Source of the DNA: Streptacidiphilus anmyonensis
GTDB lineage: Bacteria; Actinomycetota; Actinomycetes; Streptomycetales; Streptomycetaceae
Length of the DNA: 64,000 nucleotides
Assembly (NCBI RefSeq): GCF_000787855.1
Contig: NZ_BBPQ01000002.1
Location: 105,156 to 169,155, forward strand
Direction: 5' to 3'
Numbering within the stretch: the stretch's first letter is position 1; every line of letters begins with the position of its first letter. A program made the position numbers and the translations under genes. The notes beneath the pieces were generated by a model. The model did not search any database and was not told where the DNA came from. It saw only the letters and a program-made list of their open reading frames with translations. Shown piece by piece: positions 1 through 9,919 of this stretch.

Positions 1-1
1 A

Positions 2-1636
2 CAGGGCGGGATGCTGGCCGCGCTGCCCGGAGTGGCCGCGGCCGTCCCGGTCAACCGGCAGCAGATCAGCATCGCGGGCGGCGGCATCGGCGAACTGCTC
101 GCCTACGACACCCGGGCCGAGGCCGGACGGCTGCCGCTGCGGGCCGACCTCGCCGACCGCTCCGCCGCCCGGCTCCTCGGCGGCCTCGCCGACCCGGCCC
201 CGCAGCCCGCGGGGCTGGGCGTTCCACTGCCCGGCCGGCCCGCCGAGCTGGACCTCTCGGCGCAGCTCACCGTCTCCGGGCTGGCGGCCGACCAGACCCT
301 GTCGGAGCAGCAGGTCCCGGTCACCGTCCAGGTGATGGACCGCTTCGGGCTCGCCTACTCCCTGGACAGCCGATCCGTCGCCGTGGACGGCCGACCGCAC
401 CGGCTGGAGTTCGACCTGCGGGCCGCGGCCGGATCGGGCACCCCCGGCTACCCGCTGACGGTCAGCCGGATCGACCTCGGCCAGCCCGTGGCCCTCGCCC
501 GCCGCGACGCCACCGGCCAGCCGCACCCACGGCTCACCGCCGCGTTCTCCCTGTCCGCGGACGGCGCTGCGGCGTCCGCCCCGTCCGGCTTCGGCTGGAA
601 CGCCCGCACTGGCGACAGCAGCGGCGGCCGCTCCGGCCCGCCCTACCAGCCGGGCCGGACGGACTTCGCGCGGCCCGCCGGGACGACGGCCCTGACGGCC
701 CAGCTCGAGCTCGGCACCTTCTGGGACCAGTCCAGCGGCGGCCCCTTCGACACCCCGCAGACGCCCGACGTGGACACCTCCTTCACGTCAGCCCGGTCCG
801 CGCCCACCACGCCGCTGGCCGCCGTGGCCGACCAGCGCTTCCTCGACAGCGACCACGCCCACCTCGGCTCGGTGCTGACCGTGGGCGACGCGGGCGGCGG
901 CCTGCGGGTGCGGATCACCGGCGTGGTCACCCAGCTCCCCGGCACCGGCGCGGCGGCCGAGCAGGGCCTGAACGGGCAGACCCAGGCCGGCGGCGGCACG
1001 GTCCTGGTCGACCTGCCCTCCTACATCCGACGACTCAACGGCCCCGACACGGCCAACGCCAGCGCCTCCGCCCCGCCCGTCGAGTGGTGGCTCGCCACCA
1101 GCGCGGGCGGGCGCGCCCGCGCCGACGCGGCCCTGGCCGCCGACGGCGACGTCGCCGTCTTCTACGACCGCGTCGCCGTCGCCTCGGCCGCCGCGCACGA
1201 CCCGATCGGCAGCGGCCCGCAGTCCGCGCTGCTCGCCGGGATGGTCCTCGCCGTCGTGCTCGCCTCCGTCGGTTTCGCCGCGAACGCCTCCGGCGCCGTC
1301 CGGGCACGCGCGACCGAGTTCGCGGTGCTGCGCGCGCTCGGCATGAGCCGACGGCGGATGGCCCGCGCCACCGCCGCCGAGCTCGCCCTGCCCATCGTGC
1401 TCGGCGTCGGGGTCGGCCTGCTGCTGGGAGAGGTGATCACCCGGCTGGTGGTGCCGCTGCTGGTGCTCACCCCGCAGGCCGGCGTCCCGGTCCCCGCGGT
1501 GCTGGTGGAGATCCCGGTGCTGCCGCTGGCAGGGCTGCTCGCCGCCGTCGCCGCCGTCCCGCTGCTGTGCGCGGCCCTCCTGGGGTTCCGCGGCGGCGAC
1601 CCCGCCCGCCGTCTGCGCACGCCCGAGGAGAGCTGA
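2..1636 (+). CDS. ABC exporter permease, FtsX/MacB-like, 5' end missing
   Basis: C-terminal part of a membrane permease expected to work with the second permease and the ATPase that follow. Most of the visible part is a large extracytoplasmic domain (to about base 1220). It is followed by a transmembrane helix (about 1225-1290), the loop TEFAVLRALGMSRRRM, which is the FtsX-family coupling loop (E-x3-LRALG), and two more hydrophobic helices to about 1600. The frame is open to the left edge, so the start and first helices lie outside the window. The stop TGA (1634-1636) overlaps the next ATG by one base, so translation is coupled. The substrate cannot be read from the sequence; relatives move lipoproteins, peptides or lipids or do mechanotransmission. 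Family call is firm, substrate unknown. Confidence 0.88.
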   Translation, partial: QGGMLAALPGVAAAVPVNRQQISIAGGGIGELLAYDTRAEAGRLPLRADLADRSAARLLGGLADPAPQPAGLGVPLPGRPAELDLSAQLTVSGLAADQTLSEQQVPVTVQVMDRFGLAYSLDSRSVAVDGRPHRLEFDLRAAAGSGTPGYPLTVSRIDLGQPVALARRDATGQPHPRLTAAFSLSADGAAASAPSGFGWNARTGDSSGGRSGPPYQPGRTDFARPAGTTALTAQLELGTFWDQSSGGPFDTPQTPDVDTSFTSARSAPTTPLAAVADQRFLDSDHAHLGSVLTVGDAGGGLRVRITGVVTQLPGTGAAAEQGLNGQTQAGGGTVLVDLPSYIRRLNGPDTANASASAPPVEWWLATSAGGRARADAALAADGDVAVFYDRVAVASAAAHDPIGSGPQSALLAGMVLAVVLASVGFAANASGAVRARATEFAVLRALGMSRRRMARATAAELALPIVLGVGVGLLLGEVITRLVVPLLVLTPQAGVPVPAVLVEIPVLPLAGLLAAVAAVPLLCAALLGFRGGDPARRLRTPEES

Positions 1637-4428
1637 TGTCCCGTCGGACCCACGTCCCCTGGGTGCGCACCCGGCTCGCCCACCGGCCCGGCACGGCGGC
1701 CGCCCTGGTGCTGCTGACCCTGGTCACCGGATTCCTCGCGTCCGCGCTGCCCTTGCAACTGGACCGCTACCAGGACCGGGCCCTGTCCACCGAGCTCGGG
1801 CGGGCTGACCTGACCGGGCGCAGCCTCCGGATCGGCAGCACCGCGACCGACGCGATCCAGAGCGGCAAGGTCTGGCAGTTCGCCGACGCGGCCACCCTGA
1901 CGCAGGCGCAGACCTGGCTGCGCTCCCAGATCCAGTCGCCGCTGACGGTGGACGCCGGGGCCGAGACCGCGGGTCTCCACACCGTCGCCGTCGGCAGCAC
2001 CCTGCCGCTGAGCGGCCTCCCGCTGACCGGCCCGGGTGTCAGCGCCCAGCCGCAGCCGCCGCGGATCAACCTGGTCTGGCAGCCCGACCAGCACCACGAC
2101 GTGCGGCTGGTCCGCGGGCGGATGCCCGCCGACGACGCACCGACGCGCGGGGCCGACGGCGCCGACGGCACTCCGGGACCGCTGAGCGGACCGGTCGAGA
2201 TCGCGGTCAGCGACACCGCCGCCGCCCAGCTCGGGCTGCGGGTCGGCGAGGTCTACCAGCTGGGTCAGACCGCCCAGGTCAAGCTCGTCGGCGTCTACCA
2301 CGTCGACCGGCCGCAGGACGCCTACTGGAACAGCGTCGGGCACCTGGCCGGCGCCGCGACGCTCAGCTACACGCCGTCGCACTCCGCCGACAGCGTCGAC
2401 TACCGCTACGCCGACGTCCTCACCTCCGTGGGCGGCGCCCAGGTGATGGGCCAGCTCGCGCCCACCGAGGTCTACTGGTGGCTGCCGCTGCGCCAGGGCA
2501 GTCTGAACGCCTCCCAGGTGGACGCCGCCCGGCAGGAGCTGGCCTCCCTGACCAACGGCGACAAGGCCGACGCCATCGGCCAGGCCGGTGGTATCACCGT
2601 CACCACCGGCCTCGACCAGTTGCTCGCCGCCTACGCCGCCGAGCGTCAGGCCCTGGCCCCGCTGACCACCGTCGGTGTCGCGGGCGCGGCCGGAGTCGGC
2701 CTGGTCGTGCTGCTGATGGCACTCGGGCTCACCGCCGAACACCGCCGCGAGGAGCTGCGGCTGCTGCGCGGACGCGGCGCCTCGCTGCCCGTGCTGTGGT
2801 CACGGCTCCTGGCCGAGGCGGCCCTGTACGCGGGCGCCGGCGTGCTGGTCGGCGGCGGCGCCGCACTGCTGCTGCTCCCCACCCAACGGCACGGTGCCGC
2901 CCTGGCGGCGGCGGCCCTGGTCTGGCTGTCGGCCACCGTCGCCTACCCGGTGCGGCTGCTCGTCGGCCACCGCCGGGTGCAGCCCCGGGGCCGCGCCGAG
3001 GACGTCCTGCACGCCCGCGCCTCGCGCCGCCGCACCGTGGCCGAACTCGCCGTGCTGGCCGGCACCCTCGCCGCCGTGGTCTCGCTGCGCGGTCGCGGGA
3101 TCGCCTCCTCCGGCGGCGTCGACTGGCTGGTCACCCTGGCGCCGCCGCTGCTCGGCCTGTCCGGAGCGATCCTGCTGGTGCGTCTGTACCCGCTGCCGGT
3201 CCGGCTGCTCCTGCTGGCGAGCCGCCGCCGCGACGGCGCGGTCGCCTTCCTCGGCCTCGCCCGCGCCGGACGCAGGTCCGCCACCGGATCGCTGCTGCCG
3301 CTGCTGGCCATGCTGCTCGCGCTCACCGTCGGCGCCTTCGGCTCCTCGGTGCTGACCGGCGTCGGGCAGGCCCGCGAGACGGGCGCGCTCAGCCTGGTCG
3401 GCGCGGACGCGCGGATCGGCACCGACAGCACCGAGCTGAGCCCCGCCCTGGTCCGGGCCGCGGGTCAGGTGCCCGGTGTGCGGGCGGTCGAGCCGGTCGT
3501 GGTGCAACGCGATCTCGCGCTGGGAGCGACCGCGCGCTTCGACATCCTCGGCGTCCGGCCGGACTCCTACGCCGCCCTGGCCCGGCGCGTCGGCCGCGGC
3601 GGGTTCGACGCCGCGCTGCTGCGCTGGGACGGCCACGGCCCGCTGCCGGCACTCGCCTCGCCCGCCGTGGCCGCCTCCTTCGGGAGCGCCCCGCAGAGCG
3701 TGGACAGCGACTTCGGGCAACTCCAGGTGAAGGTCGTCGCGACCGTCGACGCCACGCCCGCGCAGGGCGCGAACGACTTCCTGGTGCTGCCGTCCGCTCC
3801 ACTGCTCGCCGCCGAGAAGGCCCACTACGGCGTCGCGGACGGCCCGAACGTGCTGCTGCTGAGCGGCCCCGTCGACGCCGCCGCGCTGCGCGCCGCGGTC
3901 GCCCGCACACCCGGCGACGCGGAAGTCGACACCGAGGTGCTCACCGAACAGCGGGCCCGGCTCGCCGACTCCCCCCTCCAGGCGGGCGCCACCGAGGTCT
4001 ACCTGGCCTCGGTGCTGGCCACCGGCCTGCTGTGCCTGCTGGCGGTGCTGCTGTCACTGCTGGAGGCCTCCCCGGAGCGCTCCCGGCTGCTGGCCCGGCT
4101 GCGCACGATGGGCCTGACCGCCCGCCAGGGCTACGCCCTGATCCTGGCCGAGTCGCTGCCGCTGGTCCTGCTCGCAGCGCTGGCGGGCACCCTGCTCGGG
4201 CTGCTGACCGTGCCCGTGCTCGGCTCCGCCGTCGACCTCGGCGCCCTGGCCGGGACGACGTCGCTGACCGGCGTCGGCATCAGCAAGGGGCTGCGCGTGG
4301 AGGCGCTGCCGCTGCTCGGCCCCGGGCTGCTCCTGCTGGTCCTCGCCGCGGCCGTGGTCGCCGCCGAGGCGGCGCTGATCGGACGGCGCCAGATCGGCGC
4401 CCAGTTGAGGGTTGGAGATGCGACGTGA
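1636..4428 (+). CDS. ABC exporter permease, double FtsX domain
   Basis: 930-residue membrane permease. The start ATG lies in TGATG overlap with the upstream permease. An N-terminal anchor helix (VLLTLVTGFLASALPL, about residues 23-38) precedes a long extracytoplasmic domain. The first FtsX helix bundle begins near residue 350 with VGLVVLLMALGLTAEHRREE and the coupling segment LRLLRGRGASLPVLW. More helices and a second extracytoplasmic domain follow, then a C-terminal FtsX bundle with the loop ERSRLLARLRTMGLTARQ and three closing helices. This duplicated layout resembles LolC/E- or MacB-type large permeases common in actinobacteria. The gene ends in GTGA overlap with the ATPase, so permease, permease and ATPase form one coupled unit. 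Substrate unknown. Confidence 0.93.
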   Translation: MSRRTHVPWVRTRLAHRPGTAAALVLLTLVTGFLASALPLQLDRYQDRALSTELGRADLTGRSLRIGSTATDAIQSGKVWQFADAATLTQAQTWLRSQIQSPLTVDAGAETAGLHTVAVGSTLPLSGLPLTGPGVSAQPQPPRINLVWQPDQHHDVRLVRGRMPADDAPTRGADGADGTPGPLSGPVEIAVSDTAAAQLGLRVGEVYQLGQTAQVKLVGVYHVDRPQDAYWNSVGHLAGAATLSYTPSHSADSVDYRYADVLTSVGGAQVMGQLAPTEVYWWLPLRQGSLNASQVDAARQELASLTNGDKADAIGQAGGITVTTGLDQLLAAYAAERQALAPLTTVGVAGAAGVGLVVLLMALGLTAEHRREELRLLRGRGASLPVLWSRLLAEAALYAGAGVLVGGGAALLLLPTQRHGAALAAAALVWLSATVAYPVRLLVGHRRVQPRGRAEDVLHARASRRRTVAELAVLAGTLAAVVSLRGRGIASSGGVDWLVTLAPPLLGLSGAILLVRLYPLPVRLLLLASRRRDGAVAFLGLARAGRRSATGSLLPLLAMLLALTVGAFGSSVLTGVGQARETGALSLVGADARIGTDSTELSPALVRAAGQVPGVRAVEPVVVQRDLALGATARFDILGVRPDSYAALARRVGRGGFDAALLRWDGHGPLPALASPAVAASFGSAPQSVDSDFGQLQVKVVATVDATPAQGANDFLVLPSAPLLAAEKAHYGVADGPNVLLLSGPVDAAALRAAVARTPGDAEVDTEVLTEQRARLADSPLQAGATEVYLASVLATGLLCLLAVLLSLLEASPERSRLLARLRTMGLTARQGYALILAESLPLVLLAALAGTLLGLLTVPVLGSAVDLGALAGTTSLTGVGISKGLRVEALPLLGPGLLLLVLAAAVVAAEAALIGRRQIGAQLRVGDAT

Positions 4429-5387
4429 CCTCGTCCTCCGCAATGCCGACGCTGGCGGAGCTTCAGGCCCGCTCGACCGCCGCGCGCGACCGTCCCGCCT
4501 ACGGGGACGGCGCCGTCATCGCCTGCGACCGGCTGGTCCGGATCTTCTCCGCCGAGGGGGTCGAGGTGCAGGCCCTCCAGGGCCTGGACCTGACCGTCGC
4601 CCGAGGCGAGCTGATGGCGGTCGTCGGCGCGTCCGGCTCCGGCAAGTCGACGCTGCTCCAGATCCTGGCCGGCCTCGACGTCCCCACCGCGGGCCGCGCG
4701 GTGGTGGCCGGGAACGATCTGCTGACCATGACCGCGAAGGCCCGCCTGCGCTACCGGCGGGAGGTGGTCGGCTTCGTCTGGCAGCAGACCGCGCGCAACC
4801 TGCTGCCGTTCCTGACGGCGCGCCAGAACGTGCTGCTGCCCATGCAGCTGGCGGGCTCCCCGGCCCGCAGGGCGCGCGCCGAACGCGCCGAAGCGCTGCT
4901 GGAGCTGCTCGGCGTCGCCGACTGCCAGGGCCGCCGACCGGACCAGATGTCCGGCGGCCAGCAGCAGCGCGTCGCCATCGCGGCGGCCCTGGCCAACGAG
5001 CCCTCGGTGCTGCTCGCCGACGAACCGACCGGCGAGCTGGACTCCGAGACCGCCGCGCAGATCTTCGAGGCGTTCCGCACGGTCAACTCCGAGCTGTCCA
5101 CCACGGTCGTCATCGTCACCCACGACCCCATGGTCGCCGGCGAGGTCCGCCGCACCGTCGCCATCCGCGACGGCCGCGCCGCCTCTGAGGTGCTGCGCCG
5201 CGTCGCCACCGACGCCGACGGCCAGGAGTCCCTGGAGGAACGCGAGTACGCCATGCTCGACCGCGCCGGCCGGGTCCAGCTCCCGCGCCAGTTCCTGGAG
5301 GCCCTCGGCATGGAACACCGCGTCGGCCTCACCCTGGACGCCGACCACGTCTCCGTCTGGCCGGACCACCACGACACCCAGGCGTAG
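4425..5387 (+). CDS. ABC exporter ATPase (LolD/MacB-type) with C-terminal AbrB-like tail
   Basis: 320-residue cytoplasmic ATPase that powers the two permeases upstream. The GTG start sits in GTGA overlap with the preceding stop; an in-frame ATG at 4443 is the alternative. Walker A GASGSGKST is at residues 68-76, signature MSGGQQQR at 175-182, Walker B VLLADE at 195-200 and the switch His at 233 (VTHD). After the nucleotide-binding domain there is about 70 extra residues; residues 278-312 (LDRAGRVQLPRQFLEALGM and following) look like a SpoVT/AbrB-type swapped-hairpin fold. Such tails occur in actinobacterial members of this family, and the role is not clear from sequence. Convergent with the enoyl-CoA hydratase gene. 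Confidence 0.94.
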   Translation: MTSSSAMPTLAELQARSTAARDRPAYGDGAVIACDRLVRIFSAEGVEVQALQGLDLTVARGELMAVVGASGSGKSTLLQILAGLDVPTAGRAVVAGNDLLTMTAKARLRYRREVVGFVWQQTARNLLPFLTARQNVLLPMQLAGSPARRARAERAEALLELLGVADCQGRRPDQMSGGQQQRVAIAAALANEPSVLLADEPTGELDSETAAQIFEAFRTVNSELSTTVVIVTHDPMVAGEVRRTVAIRDGRAASEVLRRVATDADGQESLEEREYAMLDRAGRVQLPRQFLEALGMEHRVGLTLDADHVSVWPDHHDTQA

Positions 5388-5394
5388 CGGGCCT

Positions 5395-5426
5395 GTCCGG
5401 AGCCGCCTGCGGCGGCGGCCCCGGAC
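5395..5426. terminator. Bidirectional hairpin between convergent genes
   Basis: Arms GTCCGG-a-GCCGCC (5395-5407) and GGCGGC-c-CCGGAC (5414-5426) pair over 12 bp with one mismatch around a 6-nt loop. It lies between the convergent stops at 5387 and 5434. There is no T-tract, as is usual for streptomycete hairpin terminators. Confidence 0.6.
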
Positions 5427-5433
5427 GGGGCGG

Positions 5434-6219
5434 TCACTCCCCCACGCCCGCCAGGTCGCGCAGGCGGCGGAGCTGGGCGGCGCGTTCGGCGGCGCGCTGC
5501 TCGTCGAGCGTGCGGCCGGCGGCGCCGGCCAGGAGGGCCTTGGTCTCGATGACCGCGTCGCGCGGGGACGCCAGGAGTGCCGCGGCGAGGTCGGCGGCGG
5601 CGGCGTCCAGCTGCTCGGCGGGGACGACCAGGTTCGCGAGGCCGATACGGGCTGCCTCGTCCGCGTGGACCCAGCGGCCCGTCGCGCAGATCTCCAGCGC
5701 ACGGGCCGGGCCGACCAGGTCCACCAGCGGCTTGGTGCCGGTGAGGTCGGGGACCAGGCCGAGCGCGGTCTCCTTCATGGCGAACTGGACGTCCTCGGCG
5801 ACGACGCGCAGGTCGCAGGAGAGGGCGAGCTGGAAGCCGGCGCCGACGGCGTGGCCCTGGACGGCGGCGACGCTGACCAGGTCGGGGCGGCGCCACCAGA
5901 GGAAGCCCTCCTGGTACTCGGCGATGACCGCGTCGCCGTCGCCGCTCTTGGCGATCTCGATGAAGGAGAGCTCGCCGGGGATGCCCTCGGGGGTGAACGC
6001 CTGCCGGTTGAGGCCCGCGGAGAAGGAGACGCCCTCGGCGCGCAGCAGCACGACCCGGACGGTGCCGGGCAGCTCGCGGCCGATCGCGGCCAGCGCGCGC
6101 CACATCGCGGGCGACTGCGCGTTCCGCCGCTCGGGACGGCACAGCGTCACGGTGGCGAGCTCGCCCTCGACCTCCAGGCGGACGCCCGCTTCGCCCCACT
6201 CGGCAGCTTGATCAGACAC
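5434..6219 (-). CDS. Enoyl-CoA hydratase/isomerase family protein
   Basis: 261-residue crotonase-fold protein. The GTG start at 6219 (VSDQAAEWGEAGVRL) is chosen over an upstream extension because GGAGGG lies 7 nt before it. Crotonase features are the first oxyanion-hole region FSAGLNRQAF and the second, AVQGHAVGAGFQLALSCDLR, followed by ALGLVPDLTGT. Family members hydrate or isomerise acyl-CoA thioesters in fatty-acid or amino-acid breakdown. In the second active-site segment the usual Glu of the hydratases is not obvious: MKETALGLVPDLTGTKPL has Asp in LVPD, so an isomerase or other crotonase reaction is possible. Monocistronic, convergent with the ABC exporter. Confidence 0.88.
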   Translation of the reverse strand: MSDQAAEWGEAGVRLEVEGELATVTLCRPERRNAQSPAMWRALAAIGRELPGTVRVVLLRAEGVSFSAGLNRQAFTPEGIPGELSFIEIAKSGDGDAVIAEYQEGFLWWRRPDLVSVAAVQGHAVGAGFQLALSCDLRVVAEDVQFAMKETALGLVPDLTGTKPLVDLVGPARALEICATGRWVHADEAARIGLANLVVPAEQLDAAAADLAAALLASPRDAVIETKALLAGAAGRTLDEQRAAERAAQLRRLRDLAGVGE

Positions 6220-6301
6220 AGGACCCTCCGGCAGTCGCAGAACGTTGCTACCGAAGAGTAACCACAGAGCCGCGCTCGCATCCAGACTCGCATCCAGGAC
6301 C

Positions 6302-6349
6302 GGCACGACGAACGACGGGCACGACGAACCGCGGGCACGACGAACGACG
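6302..6349. repeat. Three tandem 16-bp units
   Basis: Units GGCACGACGAACGACG, GGCACGACGAACCGCG and GGCACGACGAACGACG run head to tail in the gap between the HTH gene and the enoyl-CoA hydratase gene. On the minus strand they lie about 65 nt past the HTH stop. The core ACGAAC also occurs in the repeats at 9542-9577. Confidence 0.9.
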
Positions 6350-6412
6350 GTCAGGGGGAGGAGACCCGGACCGCCGTTGCGTCACAAGCAGGTGTCGCGT
6401 CGGGATCCGGTG

Positions 6413-6646
6413 TCAGGAACCGGCTGCCGCGGCGGCCTTCGCCTTGCCGCGCGTGGCTCCGCCGCGACCGCGCAAGGACACCCCGGACTCGCTGAGCATG
6501 CGGTGGACGAAGCCGTAGGAACGACCCGTCTCCTCCGCGAGCGCGCGGATACTCGCACCGGAGTCGTACTTCTTCTTGAGCTCGGTCGCGAGCTTCTCCC
6601 GTGCGGCACCAGTCACCCGGCTGCCCTTTTTCAGAGTCTCGGCCAC
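6413..6646 (-). CDS. Small helix-turn-helix protein
   Basis: 77-residue basic protein. GTG 6646 has an excellent ribosome-binding site (GAGGAGG 5 nt upstream), so the 41-residue extension possible in frame is rejected. The sequence from about residue 28 (YDSGASIRALAEETG) to about 60 (RSYGFVHRMLSESGVSLRGRGG) is a compact resolvase/Hin-type HTH: helix, turn, recognition helix with Tyr-Gly-Phe-Val-His, then an RGRGG basic tail. Short proteins of this kind are highly conserved in streptomycetes next to the ABC-F gene (recall, not searched). It probably binds DNA; target unknown. Its promoter region is described separately. Confidence 0.85.
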   Translation of the reverse strand: MAETLKKGSRVTGAAREKLATELKKKYDSGASIRALAEETGRSYGFVHRMLSESGVSLRGRGGATRGKAKAAAAAGS

Positions 6647-6996
6647 CCGTGCCTCCTCGTAGCAGTGCTCTGTCGGAATCCCATGATCACCCATGGGGGG
6701 CTCCATGGCCACCCATTCGACAAGGTCGATACCGGGATTCCCGGACCGAAGTGGTGTCGCCGCGCGCACGGGGAGCGCACAGGATCAACCCTCACGCCCC
6801 CGACTACAGCAGGCCTGATCGCCGAAATTGCTGATCAGCAGCGGTAATTGGGCATTGCAGAAGATTGCGGATTCCACTGATTCAGAGCCGCGCACAGCAG
6901 CGGAACACGCAAGAGCCGATATGAGGTCTTCTGGGCCAGATGCATGATCCCTCGCCTAGTCGAACAGTTCCGACGAGGCGTTTTGCTACTGATAAT
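6647..6996. promoter_or_regulatory. 350-bp gap: HTH-gene leader, palindrome and weak hairpin
   Basis: No gene recognised. The part next to the HTH gene is its leader with GAGGAGG. At 6732-6744 is a 13-bp perfect palindrome CCGGGATTCCCGG, about 86 bp upstream of the HTH start, a candidate operator. From about 6830 to 6990 the DNA is clearly richer in A+T than its surroundings. At 6954-6979 an 8-bp stem with one mismatch (GCCT-a-GTCG / CGAC-g-AGGC) is followed on the plus strand by TTTT. It lies just past the ABC-F stop and may end that minus-strand transcript. No convincing -35/-10 pair was picked out. Confidence 0.45.
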
Positions 6997-8595
<1,599 letters not shown>

Positions 8596-8690
8596 GGCGG
8601 AACCACTCCCGGGGACGGTGCGCAAAGGGGCGCGGCAGCGCCCTCGCGGTCGGAATGCGGCCAGGACCGTCCGAACGGGCCTATGCAGCA

Positions 8691-8707
8691 GGAGGCAACA
8701 AGCCTCC
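8691..8707 (-). terminator. Small hairpin after secreted-protein gene
   Basis: GGAGGC (8691-8696) and GCCTCC (8702-8707) form a perfect 6-bp stem with a 5-nt loop, 4 bp past the stop codon of the minus-strand gene ending at 8711. No T-tract. Confidence 0.4.
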
Positions 8708-8710
8708 AGT

Positions 8711-9472
8711 CTACCGGGCTGCGCAAACGCATTCCGTGGCCGGACGGCCGGTGGTCGGGTCCACCGCGTACGGCTCGCGGCGGGGCACGACGAGCACGTC
8801 GACGTCGCCGTCCGCCGCCGCGGTCATCCGCACCGGGGCGACGGCGGGCCGCTGCCAGCGGCGGCCGTCCAGGTCGAACCCCTCCAGCTCCGTGCGCCCG
8901 GCGCCGGCGGCGCAGTCGCGTCGCGCCAGCACCCACGCGCCGACGTGCACGGGCCCGGCCGGGCCCGTGTCGCGGAAGAAGCAGCCGACCGAGGGGAGGG
9001 TCGAGGTGCGCAACGTGCCGTCGCCGGTGTTGTACGTCACCACCACGTCGTGGGTCAGCGCCAGGAACGTTTCTCCCGCGCCCAGCGGCACGAGCGTCAG
9101 GGGGGTCCGCGCCCCCACCCCGGGCACGTACCGGTGCCACCGCACCACGGCGGGCTCCGGCTGCATCCCGGTCAGCATCCCGTCGTCCCACAGGGCGACC
9201 GTCGTCGCGCCCAGCGAGACCAGCCGCACCGGCGCGTGCCCGCCCCGGCGGTAGCTCCACACCAGACGCCCGCTGCCCGCCTCGTACCCCTGCACCTCCC
9301 CGCCGGACCCCACCCGCAACGCGTCCGCCCCACCGGACTGCGCCCGGGCCGCCCCCACCACGTCGTCCCCGAACGGCGCGGGCCGCGCCTCCCGGGCGGC
9401 CGCCCCCACGAGCGCGAGGCCCGCCAGCAGCACCGCCGTGATCACACCCCGAAGGGACACCCGGGAACGCAT
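8711..9472 (-). CDS. Secreted or lipid-anchored-like protein of unknown function (PQQ-propeller-like)
   Basis: 253 residues from ATG 9472 (GGTGA 5 nt upstream); a GTG at 9481 is an alternative. The N-terminus MRSRVSLRGVITAVLLAGLALVG followed by AAAREA is a signal peptide: basic n-region, hydrophobic core, Ala-rich cleavage site. There is no lipobox Cys. The mature part has repeated short strands such as VQGYEAGSGRLVWSYRRG, the D-x-G-x-x-x-W pattern of PQQ/beta-propeller blades, and two later Cys pairs (CFF, CAA, CVC). This fits a small extracellular beta-propeller or sensor-like protein. No catalytic motif recognised. Confidence 0.75.
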   Translation of the reverse strand: MRSRVSLRGVITAVLLAGLALVGAAAREARPAPFGDDVVGAARAQSGGADALRVGSGGEVQGYEAGSGRLVWSYRRGGHAPVRLVSLGATTVALWDDGMLTGMQPEPAVVRWHRYVPGVGARTPLTLVPLGAGETFLALTHDVVVTYNTGDGTLRTSTLPSVGCFFRDTGPAGPVHVGAWVLARRDCAAGAGRTELEGFDLDGRRWQRPAVAPVRMTAAADGDVDVLVVPRREPYAVDPTTGRPATECVCAAR

Positions 9473-9541
9473 GAAGGTCACCGTAAGGGCTGGTCACCGG
9501 CGCACGGTGACAGTCCGCTCTCGTGTCGTCACCGGCCTCGC

Positions 9542-9577
9542 GACGAACCGTGCGACGAACCGTGTGACGAACCGTGG
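9542..9577. repeat. Three tandem 12-bp units abutting a stop codon
   Basis: GACGAACCGTGC, GACGAACCGTGT and GACGAACCGTGG run from 9542 to 9577 and end exactly at the TAG stop (9578-9580) of the minus-strand gene. See the finding on duplications at gene ends. Confidence 0.95.
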
Positions 9578-9910
9578 CTAGGCGCGCGGCTGGTAGATGA
9601 TGATCCCCGCCCCGACGAGGCAGACGGCGGCGCCCACCAGGTCCCACACGCTCGGACGGAAGCCGTCGACCAGCACGCCCCAGGCGAGCGACCCGGCGAC
9701 GAAGACGCCGCCGTAGGCGGCGAGGACCCGCCCGAAGTGCGAGTCGGGCTGCGCGGCGGCGACGAACCCGTACGCGCCGAGGGCGACGACGCCGCCGACG
9801 GCCAGCAGCCAACTGCGGTGCTCCCGCACCGCCTGCCAGATCAGCCAGCAGCCGCCGATCTCGGCGACGGCGGCGAGGACGAAGAGCAGGACGGAACGGG
9901 TGACAGCCAC
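9578..9910 (-). CDS. YnfA/UPF0060 family small membrane protein
   Basis: 110 residues, close to the usual 107-112 of the family. Four hydrophobic helices are seen: residues about 5-25 ([19 protein letters not shown]), 32-52, 60-80 and 88-106. The family marks [10 protein letters not shown] near the N-terminus, the central [11 protein letters not shown] and the ending [11 protein letters not shown] are present. UPF0060 proteins resemble small multidrug resistance transporters; the substrate is not established. GTG 9910 lies 9 nt after the stop of the GNAT gene and lacks an SD, so it may be read by re-initiation as the last gene of the exopolysaccharide operon. Confidence 0.9.
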   Translation of the reverse strand: MAVTRSVLLFVLAAVAEIGGCWLIWQAVREHRSWLLAVGGVVALGAYGFVAAAQPDSHFGRVLAAYGGVFVAGSLAWGVLVDGFRPSVWDLVGAAVCLVGAGIIIYQPRA

Positions 9911-9919
9911 ACGGCGAGG

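Noticed and set aside
6962..6971. GAACAGTTC, similar to an SOS (LexA) box half-site pair
   Set aside because: The actinobacterial box needs CGAAC with four spacer bases and GTTCG; here the spacer is one base. It is better explained as part of the weak hairpin.
8711..9472. Secreted protein as a PQQ-dependent dehydrogenase
   Set aside because: Only 253 residues and no cofactor-binding residues; the propeller-like strands alone do not justify an enzyme name.
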